DNA from: JAEMQF01 sp963850525
Lineage (GTDB): Bacteria > Pseudomonadota > Gammaproteobacteria > Burkholderiales > Burkholderiaceae_C
Assembly (NCBI GenBank): GCA_963850525.1
Contig: CAWKLQ010000008.1
Location: 1,426,001-1,490,000, forward strand
Direction of reading: 5' to 3'
DNA: 64,000 nucleotides
Both the position numbers and the translations under genes were made by a program. The notes beneath the pieces are model-generated. The model did not search any database. It was not told the DNA's origin and saw nothing but the letters and a program-made list of their open reading frames with translations. Below, piece after piece: positions 56,510 through 64,000 of the stretch. Each line of letters starts with the position of its first letter. The first letter of the stretch is position 1.

Positions 56510-58330
56510 TCATTGGCGCACCCCCACATCCGCGTCCGCCGGCTTGCCGCGCAGCAGCGACTCGGGGTGCAGTTGCAAATAGTCGCCGAGCACGCGCAGC
56601 GCGCGCGCGGCGCGCTGGATTTCGATCAAGGTCTGGTTCGCGTTGCGCAGCAGCGGCGCGTCGGGCTGGGCCACGCCGCGGTCCACGCCGTCGAGCGTGT
56701 TCTGCACCGACTTGAGCGAGCGCTGCACCTCGAGCAGCAGCTCCTGCGCCTGCGGCGAGAGCTGCTTGATCGCCGCGTCGGCGCTGGCCAGCGTCTTCTC
56801 CAGTTGCGGCGAAAGCTGCTGGATCGCCGCGTTCGCGCTCGCCAGCGTCTGCTGCAACGCCGCGGTCGCGCCGCCCGCGCCGCGCAAGGTGTCCTGCAGC
56901 GTGCCGCTCGCCGCACTCGTGTTCTTCAGCGTCTCCTCCAAATTCGCGCCGATCTGCTCGAAGCGAATTTGCGCGATGCGCTCCAGGATCTCCGAGACCT
57001 GCGGCTGCAAGTCGCCGGTGCCGCCGGGCAGCGAGGGGATCGTCGGCGTGGGCAAGGTCGGATCGAGCGTCGCCTTCGGCGCCTTGGCGACGATTTCCAG
57101 CGCCACGTATGGCTGGCCGGTGAGCAAGTTGCCGCTCTTGAGTTGCGCACGCAGGCCGCGCTCGACGAGGTGCTTGAGGAACATCGCGTCGGATGGCGCG
57201 GCGCTGCCGCGCTGCGCCATGAACTCGCGGCGCGCGTCGCCAAGGCGCGCCGGGAAGATTTCCGCGACCACCTCGACCGGGAAACGCTGCGTGCGCGGGT
57301 CGTATTGCATCGCCACGGTTTGCACCTGGCCGATTTCCGTGCCGAGCAATTCCACCGTCGCGCCCACCGCCAGGCCGCGCATCGCGGGGGAGAACACCAT
57401 GCGCACACGCTGGCCCACGCCGTCGGGTGGCGCGAGCGCCGCCTTGCGGTCGGCGTACAGGACGAAGCGCTGACCATCCGGCGCGGCCGAGCCCTTCGCC
57501 GCGCCCGGCGGCGCCGCGAAGGCGATGCCCCCGGCAACGAGCGACGCAATCGACTCGGTGTTGACGCTCAGGCCTGCGGCGCCGATCGACACGTCGATGC
57601 CGCTCGCGTTCCAGAAGCGCGAAGTCTGCGTCACCAACGCCTCGTTGGGCGACTCGACAAACACCTGCACGTCCACACCGTCGCGTTGCGCATCGAGCGT
57701 GTAGCCGACGACGCGCCCGACGCGCATGCGCCGGTAGTAAAGCGGCGAGCCGACTTCGAGCGAACCGAGGTCCGCCGCGTTGAGCACGAAGCTGCGCCCG
57801 GGCTCGCCGCGTTGCACGAGAGGCGGGGCCTCGAGACCGGTGAAGTGGGTTTCTTCTCTCGCCGTCTCGCCGGCGTCGGCGCCGATGTAAACGCCGGAGA
57901 ACAATGTGCCCAGGCCGCTGATGCCTGCCGTGCCGACGCGCGGGCGCACCACCCAGAACTGGGTGTCGGCCACGGCGAGACCGGCGGCGCTCTTGTCCAG
58001 GCGCACGGTGGCGAGCACGCGGCCGCGGTCCGGGCTCAGCCCGACTTTGCTGACGCGCCCCACCACCACTTCCTTGTAGCGCACTTCGGTGCGGCCGGGC
58101 TCGAGCCCCTCGGCATTGCGAAACGTGATCGTGATCAGCGGCCCGGTCTGCAGCAGCGTGCGCACGACAAGCACGATCCCGGCGAGCAAGGCGACGAGCG
58201 GAACGATCCAGACGAGCGAGAAGCGCAAGCGGTTCGCGCGCACGATCACCGGCGCGGGGATCGCGCTTCGCGCCGGTGCGCGCGGCGCTGCAGGGTCGGG
58301 TGGGGACGCGGGATCGGCGGGCTCAGCCAT
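56510..58330 (-). CDS. pqiB: PqiB, MCE-domain lipid-transport protein
   Basis: The 606-residue protein has a single N-terminal membrane helix (LVWIVPLVALLAGIVLVV, near residues 42-59) and several MCE domains, the first with ITFRNAEGLEPGRTEVRYKEVVVG, the next with YYRRMRVGRVVGYTL and a third with VELLGTEIGQVQTV. A C-terminal coiled coil (from about residue 470) holds two near-identical repeats (TLASANAAIQQLSPQ, TLASADAAIKQLSPQ). This fits the PqiB needle that spans the periplasm. Its start overlaps pqiA (8 bases). Confidence 0.93.
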   Translation of the reverse strand: MAEPADPASPPDPAAPRAPARSAIPAPVIVRANRLRFSLVWIVPLVALLAGIVLVVRTLLQTGPLITITFRNAEGLEPGRTEVRYKEVVVGRVSKVGLSPDRGRVLATVRLDKSAAGLAVADTQFWVVRPRVGTAGISGLGTLFSGVYIGADAGETAREETHFTGLEAPPLVQRGEPGRSFVLNAADLGSLEVGSPLYYRRMRVGRVVGYTLDAQRDGVDVQVFVESPNEALVTQTSRFWNASGIDVSIGAAGLSVNTESIASLVAGGIAFAAPPGAAKGSAAPDGQRFVLYADRKAALAPPDGVGQRVRMVFSPAMRGLAVGATVELLGTEIGQVQTVAMQYDPRTQRFPVEVVAEIFPARLGDARREFMAQRGSAAPSDAMFLKHLVERGLRAQLKSGNLLTGQPYVALEIVAKAPKATLDPTLPTPTIPSLPGGTGDLQPQVSEILERIAQIRFEQIGANLEETLKNTSAASGTLQDTLRGAGGATAALQQTLASANAAIQQLSPQLEKTLASADAAIKQLSPQAQELLLEVQRSLKSVQNTLDGVDRGVAQPDAPLLRNANQTLIEIQRAARALRVLGDYLQLHPESLLRGKPADADVGVRQ

Positions 58331-59021
58331 GGCGGGATTCTGTCTGGGGTGAGTGTTGGCGCGAAATGCGCTGTTGTTTTGGCGCGCGCTGCGGCGTTTC
58401 ACCCGGCGGCGGCCAGATCAGGCGCGCATCGAAACTCGCTGCGGCGAGCATCGTCGCGATCACGACGCCACCGAACGCCAACAGCCCGGGCTCGGGGCGC
58501 ACGCTGGCAAACGCGCCGAAGCGCACCATGCCCACCAGGATGACAACGACAAAGACGTCGAGCATCGACCAGTGGCCCACCGTCTCGAGCAGGCGGTACA
58601 GGCGCGCGCGTTCCGCCTGGCGCCAGCGCGACTCGAAATGCGCCGTCACCACGAGCAGGCTGAGCGCGGCAATCTTCAGGATGGGCACGGCGATGCTGGC
58701 GATGAAGACGATCGCCGCGAGCTCCCACGAATCAGCGTGCCACAGCTCGACGATGCCGCCCAGGATGGTGTGCTCGAACTTGCCGAGCACGCTCGCCGTT
58801 CCCATCACGGGCAGCACGTTGGCCGGAATGTAGAGCAGCACCGCAGCGGCCAGGTAGGCGAGCGTGCGCTGCAAGCTGTAGGGCTTGCGCTCGTGCAAGG
58901 CGAACAGGCAGCGCGGGCAACGCGGCGTCGCATCACCGCCGTGCGCCACGCGCGACACCATGCCGCAGCATTCGCAGCCCCACAGGCCGAGCGAGCGGGC
59001 CGTGACCAGTTCGCTGCTCAC
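58323..59021 (-). CDS. pqiA: PqiA domain protein, second copy
   Basis: This 232-residue inner-membrane protein has a zinc-ribbon CxxC pair (GLWGCECCGMV and PRCPRCLFALHERKP) and four hydrophobic segments of the PqiA family (LVVTAHFE, ETVGHWSMLDVFVVVILVGMV). The start is a GTG at 59021 whose bases overlap the previous gene's stop in a GTGA quadruplet, giving the expected opening. In E. coli one PqiA protein carries two such halves; here they are two genes. It is the membrane partner of PqiB. Confidence 0.85.
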   Translation of the reverse strand: MSSELVTARSLGLWGCECCGMVSRVAHGGDATPRCPRCLFALHERKPYSLQRTLAYLAAAVLLYIPANVLPVMGTASVLGKFEHTILGGIVELWHADSWELAAIVFIASIAVPILKIAALSLLVVTAHFESRWRQAERARLYRLLETVGHWSMLDVFVVVILVGMVRFGAFASVRPEPGLLAFGGVVIATMLAAASFDARLIWPPPGETPQRAPKQQRISRQHSPQTESRHG

Positions 59022-59701
59022 GCTCTCAACCGATCCGCACGCCACCACAAGCCGTGCAGCCCGGCCACGTGTTCGGCGGTGAGCAACACCGTGAGCACGG
59101 CGTAGCAATAAATTCCCACGCCGGGCACGACGCTCGCCAGGCCGGCGCTGCGCACGATCGCGACCAGGGTTCCGAGCAGGAACACCTCGACCATGCTCCA
59201 GCGCGTCACCCAGTGCAGCGCGCGCATCGCCGGCAGGAACGCCGCCGAGCGCCGGCCGAGCACGAGCGGCACCAGCACATACAGCCGCAGCAGGATCACG
59301 AGCAGCGGAAAGGCGAACGCCGTCGCACCGGCCAGCACCGCCACGGCCTGTTGCCCGGTGTCCCAGGTTTCTGCGATCGCCTGCGGCAGCGTCGCCTCGA
59401 CGCTGATGCCGCCCAGGTCCAGCGTCACGATGTCGGTGAAGTTGCCCATGACGAAGACGATCAACGCGGTGACGGCGAGCGCGAGCAGGCCCTCGGGCGT
59501 GAGGCGATGCCCGCGCCCGAGCGTCGAGCCGCAGCGCATGCAGCGCGCCACTTCATTCTCGGCCAGGGCCTGCCGCGAATACAAGGCGTCGCACTCTTCG
59601 CAGACCACCAGCGCGGGATAGATGGCCACGGCTTCGCCGCGCTGCTGGGGGTGGTCCACCCAGCCCAGGCGCCAGAACAAGCGGTGCAGCATCAGGTTCA
59701 T
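59018..59701 (-). CDS. pqiA: PqiA domain protein, first copy
   Basis: The 227-residue protein has the PqiA pattern: a CxxC zinc ribbon (VVCEECDALYSRQALAENEVARCMRCG, residues 33-58) and four membrane segments. WSMVEVFLLGTLVAIVRSAGLA matches the second half's WSMLDVFVVVILVGMVRFGAFA. It is the first gene of the pqi operon and overlaps the next by four bases. Together they would form the inner-membrane part of a PqiABC lipid-transport system. Confidence 0.86.
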   Translation of the reverse strand: MNLMLHRLFWRLGWVDHPQQRGEAVAIYPALVVCEECDALYSRQALAENEVARCMRCGSTLGRGHRLTPEGLLALAVTALIVFVMGNFTDIVTLDLGGISVEATLPQAIAETWDTGQQAVAVLAGATAFAFPLLVILLRLYVLVPLVLGRRSAAFLPAMRALHWVTRWSMVEVFLLGTLVAIVRSAGLASVVPGVGIYCYAVLTVLLTAEHVAGLHGLWWRADRLRA

Positions 59702-59768
59702 GGGCGCAACGAGGCAGGTGGTCCAGGGGTGGGCACGGGCCGATTCTGCATCGTGGTCGGCCTCGCGC

Positions 59769-60584
59769 TCAAGCGGCGGGCGGGTGCGGCGGGTTCAGGC
59801 CGGGGGCCCTTGCAACGGGTTCGCCCGCGGGCGCTTGCGGCGAATTCACCGCGGGCGCCCGAGGCGCACCATCACCCTGGGGGCCCTGCGGCGCCTTGGC
59901 CAACACGACCTGCTGCTCCAGGCGCCGCACGTCAGCGAGCAAGCGCCCGGCGATCAGGCCCACCACCTCGAAGCCGAACGCGGGGTTCTGGAAGTAGAGC
60001 TGGTTCAGATCGTCTTCACCGATCGTGAGCACGCGACAGTCGTGCGCACAGCGCGCGGTGAGGGTGCGGCGCCGGTCGGGCGAGAAGAACGCAATCTCGC
60101 CAAAGATCGACCCCGGCTCCTGGAAAACACCAATCTCCACCAGCTCGATGCGCCCCTCGGCCAGGAAGTACAGCTCCTTGGCGCGATCCCCCTTCTCGAA
60201 CAGCACCGTGCCGGCCTTCAGGTCGCGCTTTTTCATGTACGGCTTGAGCCACACGCCCGACGTGTCGCCGCGCGCCGCGGCACGCTGCACCCGGCGCGTC
60301 AGCCGGATCATCTCGATGGCCCGGTAGATGTTGATCGGCAGCAGCATGCCGTGCAGGATCATCATCGGCAACGACGGGTAGAGCAGCCCGTAGAAGAAGA
60401 AGCCCACGCTGCTGCCCACCGCGAGCCAGCGCAGCGGCACCATGATGCGCAGGAACGAGCTGATCACCTGCAACGCCCCGGCGACGATCACCGAAGCGAT
60501 AGCGAGCTTGCCGGTGGGAGTGGACAACGCGGCGTCGACCGTCGCGATCGCGATGGCAAAGATTTCGGACAGGGAGATTTGCAT
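59769..60584 (-). CDS. Membrane protein with cyclic-nucleotide-binding domain
   Basis: This 271-residue protein has a hydrophobic N-terminal region of about 3 helices (LAIASVIVAGALQVISSF; WLAVGSSVGFFFYGLLYP; LPMMILHGMLLP), then a cyclic-nucleotide-binding domain (about 115-225) and a proline/alanine-rich tail. The phosphate-binding cassette reads FGEIAFFSPDRRRTLTA, with the conserved Gly-Glu and Arg, so it should bind cAMP or cGMP. There is no helix-turn-helix. This is a membrane sensor, in contrast with Crp-like factors. It is next to the pqi operon, same strand, with a 67-base gap. Confidence 0.83.
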   Translation of the reverse strand: MQISLSEIFAIAIATVDAALSTPTGKLAIASVIVAGALQVISSFLRIMVPLRWLAVGSSVGFFFYGLLYPSLPMMILHGMLLPINIYRAIEMIRLTRRVQRAAARGDTSGVWLKPYMKKRDLKAGTVLFEKGDRAKELYFLAEGRIELVEIGVFQEPGSIFGEIAFFSPDRRRTLTARCAHDCRVLTIGEDDLNQLYFQNPAFGFEVVGLIAGRLLADVRRLEQQVVLAKAPQGPQGDGAPRAPAVNSPQAPAGEPVARAPGLNPPHPPAA

Positions 60585-60778
60585 GGTGCGGAGGCTGGAT
60601 GGTGGCGCCGTCGCGCGCTCGCCGTCGTGGGTTGAAATCGTTCACCGGGATTATCCGGTGCCGCCCGAAGTGGTGCGATTCCTCTTGACAGCGCGCGCTG
60701 GCAGCGTACCGTGACTGCCCGGCTGCGAAGCACCAACAGGCGCTCAGCAGTTCGTCCTCGCCTTCAATGGAGACCTTC

Positions 60779-61762
60779 ATGATGCGGCTGCCTGGACCTG
60801 TGCGCTACCTGACGGTGCTCGCACTGTGGGCGTTAGCCGCGACCACCACTGCGCAACCGAGCAACCCTCCGCGCATTGGGTGGGTCATCAGCACCACCGC
60901 CGAAGGCGGTCGCCACCTGGTGGACGCGATGCGTGCCGGGCTCGCCGACGAAGGCCTCACCGAAGGCCGCGATGTAGTGCTCGACGTGCGCTACGCAGCC
61001 GGCCGGCTCGAGCGCTATCCGGAGTTATTTGCTGATCTCCTGCGTACGCCAGTCCATGCGCTCGCCGCGGCGGGTTATGCGGGCACTTCGGCGGCGCGCG
61101 ACGCAAGCGCTGGCCGGATTCCCGTTGCCGCCTACTTTTGCGGCAACGAAGTCAAGGCCATGGTCGAGAGCTTTGCCCGACCTGGCGGCAACATCAGTGG
61201 CGTGTCATGCCTGAGTACCGAACTCGCGGTCAAGCGCGTGCAACTGCTGAAGGAGACACTGCCCACATTGCGGCGCATCGGGTATCTCTATGACCCCAGA
61301 AGCCCCAAGGAGAAGGAACTGACCGAAGTGCGCGACGCTGCACGCGGACTCGGGATCAGCGTCGTGGCGGCCACTGCGAGCGCCCCTGAGGCCATCAAGG
61401 ATGCAATTGCCTCGCTGCGGCGTGACGGGGCGGAAGCCGTCTTGATCTCCGAAGATCCGTTCACATTCGGTAATCGTGCAGCCATCGTCGCGCTCGCTGG
61501 CGAGCAGCGCATGGTCGATATCGCCGCATTTCGGGAATTCGCCGACTCCGGCGGAGTCTTGACCTACGGCGCCAGCAACACCGAGCGCATCCGCCAGCAG
61601 GCGCGTTACGCAGCGAAGATGGTCCGCGGCGTCAAACCCGCCGACCTGCCCATCGATCAACCGATGCGCTTCGAGTTCGTCGTGAACTTGAAAGCCGCCA
61701 AGGCGATCGGCGTCACGATCCCTCGGGAAATTCTCATGCGCGCGGACGACGTGATCCGATAG
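60779..61762 (+). CDS. PF04392-type ABC substrate-binding protein
   Basis: The 327-residue protein has a signal peptide (VRYLTVLALWALAATTTAQP, cleavage near residue 25) and the ABC_sub_bind fold: IGWVISTTAEGGRHLVDAMRAGLADEGLTEGRDV, FARPGGNISGVSCLSTELAVKRVQLLKETLP and ADDVIR at the end. Such proteins are numerous in Burkholderiales and usually have no linked permease. GGAG lies six bases before the ATG at 60779; an in-frame ATG at 60767 is possible. The ligand is unknown. Confidence 0.85.
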   Translation: MMRLPGPVRYLTVLALWALAATTTAQPSNPPRIGWVISTTAEGGRHLVDAMRAGLADEGLTEGRDVVLDVRYAAGRLERYPELFADLLRTPVHALAAAGYAGTSAARDASAGRIPVAAYFCGNEVKAMVESFARPGGNISGVSCLSTELAVKRVQLLKETLPTLRRIGYLYDPRSPKEKELTEVRDAARGLGISVVAATASAPEAIKDAIASLRRDGAEAVLISEDPFTFGNRAAIVALAGEQRMVDIAAFREFADSGGVLTYGASNTERIRQQARYAAKMVRGVKPADLPIDQPMRFEFVVNLKAAKAIGVTIPREILMRADDVIR

Positions 61763-61817
61763 GCCCGGTGCTCGACGAGTTCCCGATGGGGCGGTGAACT
61801 TCAATCTCCCAGCGGAA

Positions 61818-61875
61818 TATCTTCAAGTATCTTCCATGGGTATACTTTCAGTTCTCTGGATACTTTGAGATACTC
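61818..61875. promoter_or_regulatory. Inverted and direct GATACTT-type repeats before the ATPase gene
   Basis: ATATCTTCAAGTATC (61818-61832) is imperfectly inverted by GATACTTTGAGATACT (61859-61874). A second ATACTTT copy lies between them at 61842-61848. The copies at 61842 and 61860 are direct repeats 18 bp apart. The group ends three bases before the GTG start at 61878. A multi-site operator is the simplest reading. Confidence 0.5.
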
Positions 61876-61877
61876 GA

Positions 61878-63017
61878 GTGCGCGATCTCTGGCACTTTCC
61901 GCGACCTGATGACGCGGCGCGCATCATCGGCACGCTCCAGGTGGGCCTGGTATCCGCACTCGCGATCATCGAGCCGCGGCGCCGCGGCAAGACGACGTTT
62001 CTGCTCGACGACCTGATGCCCGCTGCGCTGGCGGGCGGCATGCTGCCCATCTACATCAACCTGGCGGCAACCTCGGGCGAGCTCGAGCCGTTCCTCGCGG
62101 CGACGATCAAGGCGGCGGTGACCCACGCGACCGGACCGATGGCCTCGCTCGAGGCGCTGGGCAAGTCACGGATCAAGAAGATCTCGGGCAAGGCGAGCCT
62201 CACCTCGGTGGAGGTCGGCGGCGAATTCGAGCTCGATACGGTCGCTGCGCCCGGCGCATTGGCCAGAGTATTTGCGGACCTCGCGGCGCTGCAGCGCGAC
62301 GTCGTGTTCCTGCTCGACGAAGTGCACCGCCTGGGCGAGAGTGCCGCGCACACGGTGGCGTGGAGCCTGCGCTCACTGCTGGACACGCACCGCAAGCGCA
62401 TGAAGGTGGTGGCCACCAGTTCGTCAGCAGCGTCGTACGAACTCTTCGTCACCGGCGAAAAGCGCGCCTTCAACCGCTGGTTCACGCGCACCGCGCTCGA
62501 GCCGCTGGGCGTCGCCTTCGTTGCCCACCTGGCGGACGTGACACGCCGGCATTTCCCCAAACACGCGGTGCACAAGGGCGACCTTGCTGCCGCGTTCGCG
62601 GCGCTGGGGCAAAGCCCCAAGTTCCTGCGCGACTACCTGAACCAGCGCCTCTTGAATCCGACGATCGGTCACGCCGAGGCACTGCAACTCGCCGCCGCCG
62701 AGGCGGCGCGAGAAAGCGGCCATGAAGACGCCTTCCTGCGCCTCGTGCCGCTGCACAAGATCGTGCTGGTGGCCATCGCCTGCGGGCAGAAAGAGCTGTT
62801 CGGCGAGGCCGCCCTGAAGGCCGCTGGCAGCGTGTTGACCGGGGAGCCGGTGTCGAAAACGCTGATGCAAAAGGCCTTGCGCTCGCTCGCCATGAACGGC
62901 TGGATCATCCGCTCCGCGCGCGGCGAATACGTGCTCGCCGACAGCCTGTTCGAGCAATGGCTCGGCGAACAGATCAAGACGGGGTTGTTGCCGGCGCCGG
63001 TGCCGGGCAAGGCCTGA
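61878..63017 (+). CDS. ATPase with C-terminal winged helix (archaeal-ATPase/AAA type)
   Basis: The 379-residue protein starts at a GTG (61878). The ATPase domain has a P-loop-like EPRRRGKTTFLLDDL near residue 33, in which the first glycine of the usual GxxxxGK is absent, and Walker B VVFLLDEVHRLGE near residue 139. A conserved RWFTRTALEPLGVAFV follows. The C-terminal part (about 290-365) looks like a winged helix (VSKTLMQKALRSLAMNGWIIRSARGEYVLADSLFEQWL). This architecture matches solitary MNS/archaeal-type ATPases of unknown role. Repeats flank its start. Neighbours are unrelated binding-protein genes. Confidence 0.78.
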   Translation: MRDLWHFPRPDDAARIIGTLQVGLVSALAIIEPRRRGKTTFLLDDLMPAALAGGMLPIYINLAATSGELEPFLAATIKAAVTHATGPMASLEALGKSRIKKISGKASLTSVEVGGEFELDTVAAPGALARVFADLAALQRDVVFLLDEVHRLGESAAHTVAWSLRSLLDTHRKRMKVVATSSSAASYELFVTGEKRAFNRWFTRTALEPLGVAFVAHLADVTRRHFPKHAVHKGDLAAAFAALGQSPKFLRDYLNQRLLNPTIGHAEALQLAAAEAARESGHEDAFLRLVPLHKIVLVAIACGQKELFGEAALKAAGSVLTGEPVSKTLMQKALRSLAMNGWIIRSARGEYVLADSLFEQWLGEQIKTGLLPAPVPGKA

Positions 63018-63204
63018 CTGTGGCTCACCGACCCCGGCGCGCGCCGCTTAGGTCGCCAGCATCAACCGCCCCGGCGGCGACGTGACAGACCCGGCCAGGG
63101 CGCAGCCAGACAGAGCAATATGTCAATTGAATCGCGTCCGCAGTGGCTCGAAGTCCACGGCGATTCGATGACAATGCGCCCAGCCGCTCAACGTGGACCC
63201 GAAG

Positions 63205-64000
63205 ATGACCTCGCGACGATATTTCACCGCGGGCGCCGCCAGTATCCTGGCAATGCCTGCGGCGCTGGCGCAACAGCCCGGCCGAACCTACCGCCTCGGG
63301 TGGCTCGGCACGAGCGGCCCCACGGAAGAGGTTTACAACGTGGCCTTCATGAAGCGCCTGGCAGAACGCGGATTTGTCGAAGGCCGCAATCTCGTCGTGG
63401 AGTACCGCTCCATGCGCGGGCAGTCGGAACGCGTCCCGCAGCTCGCCGCGGAGTTGGCCCAACTGAACTGCGACGTGTACTTCGCGCCGGGCAGCGAGCT
63501 CACCCTCGCGGCGATCAAGCAAGCGACACGCGACAAACCGATCGTCATCGTCAGCAACGATTACGACCCCGTGGCCACCGGGCACATTGCCAATATGGCG
63601 CGGCCGGGTGGGCGCATCACGGGCGTTTCGCAGCTGCAGACCGAACTGCCCGCCAAGCGCCTGAGCGTGCTCAAGGAAATGCTGCCCAAGCTGCGGCGCG
63701 TGGGCGTGCTCGCCGACGTGTCCACCGCCGGCCAACTCGAGGTCTCCAAAGGCGCGGCCGCGCAGCTCGGGCTGCAATTGGTGGTGCATCAGTTCGCTGT
63801 GCTGCCCTACGACTACCCTGCGGCCTTCGCGGCATTCAGCCACGCCAAGTCGCAGGCGGTGGTGAGTCTGACGTCGGGCTTTTTCGTGCCGGCGCGCAAA
63901 CAGATCGCCGAGCTGGCGCTGGCGCATCGCCTGCCCTCGATCTTCAACAATGCGCTGTGGGCGGAAAGCGGCGGGCTGATGTCGTACGGGCCCAACTTCT
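63205..64000 (+). CDS. PF04392-type ABC substrate-binding protein, truncated by window end
   Basis: The first 265 residues are visible. The signal SRRYFTAGAASILAMPAALAQ resembles a twin-arginine type peptide (SRRYF), unlike the Sec-type signal of the related protein at 60779. The mature part has the ABC_sub_bind pattern: YRLGWLGTSGPTEE, FMKRLAERGFVEGRNLVVEYRSMRGQ, and MARPGGRITGVSQLQTELPAKRLSVLKEMLP. The frame is open to 64000, so the gene continues beyond the window. The ligand is unknown. Confidence 0.85.
   Translation, partial: MTSRRYFTAGAASILAMPAALAQQPGRTYRLGWLGTSGPTEEVYNVAFMKRLAERGFVEGRNLVVEYRSMRGQSERVPQLAAELAQLNCDVYFAPGSELTLAAIKQATRDKPIVIVSNDYDPVATGHIANMARPGGRITGVSQLQTELPAKRLSVLKEMLPKLRRVGVLADVSTAGQLEVSKGAAAQLGLQLVVHQFAVLPYDYPAAFAAFSHAKSQAVVSLTSGFFVPARKQIAELALAHRLPSIFNNALWAESGGLMSYGPNF

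Overview
The window is GC-rich and densely coded on both strands, with the gene content and order of a betaproteobacterium of the order Burkholderiales. The best markers are a gntR-sdhC-sdhD-sdhA-sdhB-sdhE-gltA cluster with mdh divergent from it, edd-eda (Entner-Doudoroff), AcnA, several stand-alone PF04392-type periplasmic binding proteins, and paired PqiA proteins followed by PqiB and PqiC. No rRNA, tRNA, CRISPR array, phage module or recognisable insertion sequence was seen. The genus cannot be fixed from the sequence alone.

Layout. 0-6 kb: TCA-cycle cluster (gltA, sdhE, sdhBADC and a GntR regulator on the minus strand, mdh on plus). 6-17 kb: a small secreted protein, a formyltransferase-like protein, exonuclease I, a lipoprotein metallo-beta-lactamase-fold protein, serC with an overlapping serA-like gene, aconitase A and a HEAT-repeat alkylation-repair protein. 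17.1-17.7 kb: a 529-bp element with two-fold symmetry, related at its ends to a 293-bp element at 7.35 kb. 17.7-23.7 kb: mostly single enzymes and transporters (ArsC/Spx-like, MBL hydrolase, SDR, GDT1-type exporter, GFA protein, MFS, glyoxalase I). 23.8-28.5 kb: a complete branched-chain-amino-acid-type ABC operon (binding protein, livG, livF, livH, livM), with livH frameshifted. 28.6-38.4 kb: DUF4143 ATPase, Rid-like protein, PPK2, eda/edd, ChaC-like, MobA-like, pdxH, msrA, glutaryl-CoA dehydrogenase. 38.4-45.2 kb: TonB-dependent receptor, an exported protein behind a palindromic promoter, and a large cyclase/ATPase/TPR regulator. 45.3-52.2 kb: exported proteins, a disrupted SEC-C gene, a SWIM/SNF2 helicase and a second DUF4143 ATPase. 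52.3-59.7 kb: two MCE lipid-transport loci (mlaE-mlaD-TPR lipoprotein, and pqiA-pqiA-pqiB-pqiC) separated by a PIN/ribbon-helix-helix toxin-antitoxin pair. 59.8-64 kb: a membrane cyclic-nucleotide-binding protein and two PF04392 binding proteins flanking a third ATPase.

Two themes stand out. First, three stand-alone ATPase genes (28609-29781, 51061-52221, 61878-63017) each have a marked inverted repeat at or just before the start codon; the first is a perfect 36-bp palindrome. This looks like a shared autoregulatory or target-site arrangement. Second, several otherwise well-conserved genes carry single-base frameshifts (livH, the TonB receptor signal peptide, the SEC-C gene, and many in the last third of the cyclase gene). 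These may be sequence errors of a draft assembly or real decay. The SEC-C disruption is partly explained by a 15-bp direct repeat 31 bp apart.
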